From Annulohypoxylon bovei var. microspora (Eukaryota > Ascomycota > Sordariomycetes > Xylariales > Hypoxylaceae): a stretch of DNA of 19,160 nucleotides. A program made the position numbers and the translations under genes. Positions 17,015-19,160 of the stretch are shown piece by piece (the first letter of the stretch is position 1; every line of letters starts with the position of its first letter). The stretch is taken from assembly GCA_022836615.1 (NCBI GenBank), contig MU405486.1, positions 1 to 19,160 on the forward strand. The letters are read 5' to 3'. The notes beneath the pieces are model-generated. The model did no database searches and had not been told where the DNA came from. It worked only from the letters and a program-made list of their open reading frames with translations.

Positions 17015-18904
17015 TTAGCTCTCATGCTTGCCTTTAACAATAACGGTTGGCAAGTCTCTTATATCCACATGCTCATTATTTGCGAGGTCGATAACTCGCA
17101 CAGCTTCTACGCCCACAATACCCTCTTTCAACGCCAAAAACTTGAGCTCAGCAACGTGACATGCCCCAGGTGCGAGTGGTCCCACTCTGACATCCGTGCT
17201 CAGACACACTACTTCCGCACTGTCAATAATGCTGCTGTGCTGCATCGCGTGTACGACATTCTCGTCGAGGATAGCATCTGCTACGTTCCGGTCCTTGGGT
17301 GTCTTATGTTGTTGAAATTGACCATGTGAGACTTCTGGCAACCGAGATACTGAAGGTGGGCGGTTAACTCGTGATTCGTTTCGTCGTCGCTTCGGAACCA
17401 CCACTATTGCCAACTTCCTTGGTACCGCCGACGGCACTAGCGAGCGATTGACAACAAACACGTTCCAGGCAAATTCATCGCCTGGGAAGATCTGCTGATT
17501 TGGAGAAGGAGAGGTGAATGTCATAGTAATCCCCATATCAGGTACACTAGCCTCCGTCCGCGTTGCTGCTGCCTCGAGGGAGGGCAACGAGTCTGGTCGC
17601 GCAACAGAGGGTGCTGTCAAAGAGATCGTACTCTCGCCCCCGATCGAAAGTTGACTTGGGCGGTGCATCCGTTGGATAGGCTGCATAGTAGAGCCATACC
17701 CCGGGTTTACGGGGATTGTGAAGTCGACTGTGGCAGTCCACGCCATACTTAAGCGAGGCCTGCAGCTGTCTGGTCGCAGTAGAGCTATCGCAGAGATGGC
17801 GATCTTGAGATCTCGTATGGGATTCTTTGATACTACATCCGCGTCGACTGGTGAAAGGCGGTATAGGAACGTGACATGGTCGTGAGCTACACAAGATACC
17901 GGCAGCGGCATTCCGGCCTGGCTCGTGAGGTCTTCTACTAGACCATCTGCTACTGATATCGATATCTTGTCAAGAATGATCTCGCATTCGAAGAAGGGGG
18001 TAAAATCAACCTCGAGCATTGCGAGAACAGTCGCTGTAGAAGGGGTCGTATTAAGATGGGTAAAGCGCATGCGTGAATGCGCCGCCGGGTAAATGCGCAG
18101 GGAGAGCCTGGACAACGACTTTATAGGTTGTAATACCTCTTTATCTTGCTGTGTGACTGGCGCAACACGAGATACCCGGAGCGCTGATAGGCGAGGCTTG
18201 ATCCCATTCATAGCAGGGTCGTCCCCAAAGGACTCGAGAAGGTTAAGACCTGATGCTACACCACTAGGTAGATATCCATCACGGGGCCTGTCAAGTAGAG
18301 ATGACACTGCTGGTTTCATACCAGCGGTTGCAGTGAAAACAACCGAAGGAGTCTGTAGTCGCATTCTAGGCCGACTAAGAAACACCGAGTGTTTCCACAC
18401 AGCAACGGCATACTGCCTGCGGTCCTCCTCGTCGTGGTTGTCATGATCTCCTAAGAATCCAAATAGTATAGTAGGATCCTCATCATCGCCTACCGTCTCC
18501 GTGGAAATGACTTCAGAAGGTGGTTGGCCATCGCGGTCCTGCGCTACCCCATTGATGATTTGCGTCTCAACAGAGATGACTAGGCTTCGCAAAGAGGATC
18601 GCAAAATGTCTTGTTCGACATAAGGGCATTTAAGAACGAGATAAATATCAACGGATTCATCTGGGATCTAACAATGAGCATGGTGAGAAATAGACCTCTT
18701 GGAAGAGATAGGGAAACACTAACCGAAGAAAAGAGATTCCCGCCGCTCCACCGAGCTAAACGGCTCTTCGGCTTTCTCTATGCTATCTCTGAAAGCTTCT
18801 TCGACGCGGAAATCTGTGGTAAAGGGGACGAAGTATGTTAGACTTGAATCGTCAAGCAAGTCGACTGCTGTTTTAGAAGTTGTGTCAATGGATGGATCAG
18901 ACAT
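17015..18904 (-). CDS. TRS65: TRAPPII complex subunit Trs65, two exons (18904-18724, 18660-17015; 608 aa)
   Basis: Trs65 is a fungal-specific subunit of TRAPPII, the multisubunit Rab exchange factor acting at the late Golgi on Ypt31/32 and involved in cell-wall trafficking. ATG 18904 (AAAATG context) opens exon 1, which has LTYFVPFTTDF (22-32) and ends RESLFF. A 63-nt intron has donor GTTAGT (18723), probable branch CTCAT and acceptor CCCAG (18661). In-phase joining gives RESLFF-D-ESVDIYLVLK, the conserved Trs65 N-terminal segment. The frame then runs through LRSSLRSLVISVETQI (from residue 80) to a C-terminal beta-rich region. That region includes QIFPGDEFAWNVFVVNRS (about 450-470) and GPLAPGACHVAELKFLALKE with GVEAVRVIDLANNEHVDIRD (about 555-597), diagnostic of the family as I know it. 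Length is normal. No damage is seen. Confidence 0.88.
18661..18723 (-). other. Spliceosomal intron of TRS65
   Basis: The 63-nt intron has a GTTAGT donor, a CTCAT-type branch site (TGCTCATT, about 16-20 nt from the 3' end) and a CCCAG acceptor. Exon 1 contributes one base (G) to the Asp codon completed by exon 2. Its donor is identical to that of the tRNA insertion. Confidence 0.85.
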
Positions 18905-19080
18905 TTTCCAAGTGATACCCAACTCGCCACGGTTTAATGGAAAGGTACGACACTTGACTCATTGTTCATTGTTGCCGTATGCTTAGAAGGTTGTTTGTAA
19001 GGAATTGGTGCATTTTACAATGAAGTAGACCTGAGTTGATAGTGGGAAAATGCGAATAGATGTGAAGGGGATTCTGCTGA
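18905..19080 (-). promoter_or_regulatory. Presumed TRS65 promoter region
   Basis: Sequence upstream of ATG 18904 on the minus strand. No TATA box stands out. The extent is assumed from position only. Confidence 0.3.
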
Positions 19081-19160
19081 AACCACCTCGTCGACTAGGT
19101 CGGACCACCTCTCGGAGTTTAGCTCGGACCACCTCCTAGGGTCCGAGCTAGCTCCGAAAA
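19081..19160. repeat. Short direct and inverted repeats at the window edge
   Basis: TCGGACCACCTC occurs twice (19100-19111, 19124-19135), and its core ACCACCTC a third time (19082-19089), at 22-24 bp spacing. AGCTCGGACC (19121-19130) is exactly inverted as GGTCCGAGCT (19140-19149) around a 9-nt spacer, followed by AGCTAGCT. The cluster is cut by the window end. It could be a transposon terminus or a regulatory array. Confidence 0.5.

Overview
This is nuclear DNA of a filamentous ascomycete (Pezizomycotina, probably Sordariomycetes). The evidence is short GT-AG introns with CTNAY-type branch points, a two-exon TRS65 (TRAPPII subunit) gene, a fragment of a fungal rhodopsin-like membrane receptor, long gene-poor spacers rich in ACCTACCT/AGGTAGGT motifs, and a 580-bp block of about 92% A+T that looks like the edge of a RIP-mutated AT isochore. 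No species can be named from sequence alone.

Layout. 1-580 is the AT-rich block, with a sharp change to ordinary DNA and a short GC-rich patch (about 581-640). 1070-2815 (+) is an intronless DHA1-type MFS exporter. 3645-3776 (-) is a tRNA-Lys(CTT) gene split by a 59-bp insertion in the D-arm. About 3.8-6.3 kb is gene-poor, with small tandem duplications and palindromes and one weak minus-strand first-exon candidate (6314-6395). 6737-10068 (+) is a two-exon gene for a 1082-residue coiled-coil protein with a 5-codon upstream ORF. 11670-12284 (+) encodes a small secreted, probably GPI-anchored four-cysteine protein. 13136-13456 (-) may encode a 106-residue single-pass membrane protein. 14593-15130 (-) is the 3' part of a rhodopsin-like receptor gene, with one intron inside, a leftover splice acceptor at its 5' edge, and no upstream exons. 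15.1-17.0 kb appears empty. 17015-18904 (-) is TRS65. The last 80 bp hold short direct and inverted repeats.

The strongest unusual signal is the tRNA. Both halves fold into a complete tRNA-Lys(CUU), but they are separated after position 24 by a sequence with spliceosomal features: GTTAGT donor, exact TACTAAC branch box and TAG acceptor. Canonical nuclear tRNA introns lie one base 3' of the anticodon and are removed by the tRNA endonuclease. This one lies elsewhere and has the signals of a pre-mRNA intron, while the A box, B box, an upstream TATA and a T14 terminator are all intact.

The protein genes do not form an obvious pathway or cluster. They are unrelated functions (drug efflux, structural coiled coil, cell-surface protein, Golgi trafficking) in a gene-poor, partly decayed neighbourhood.
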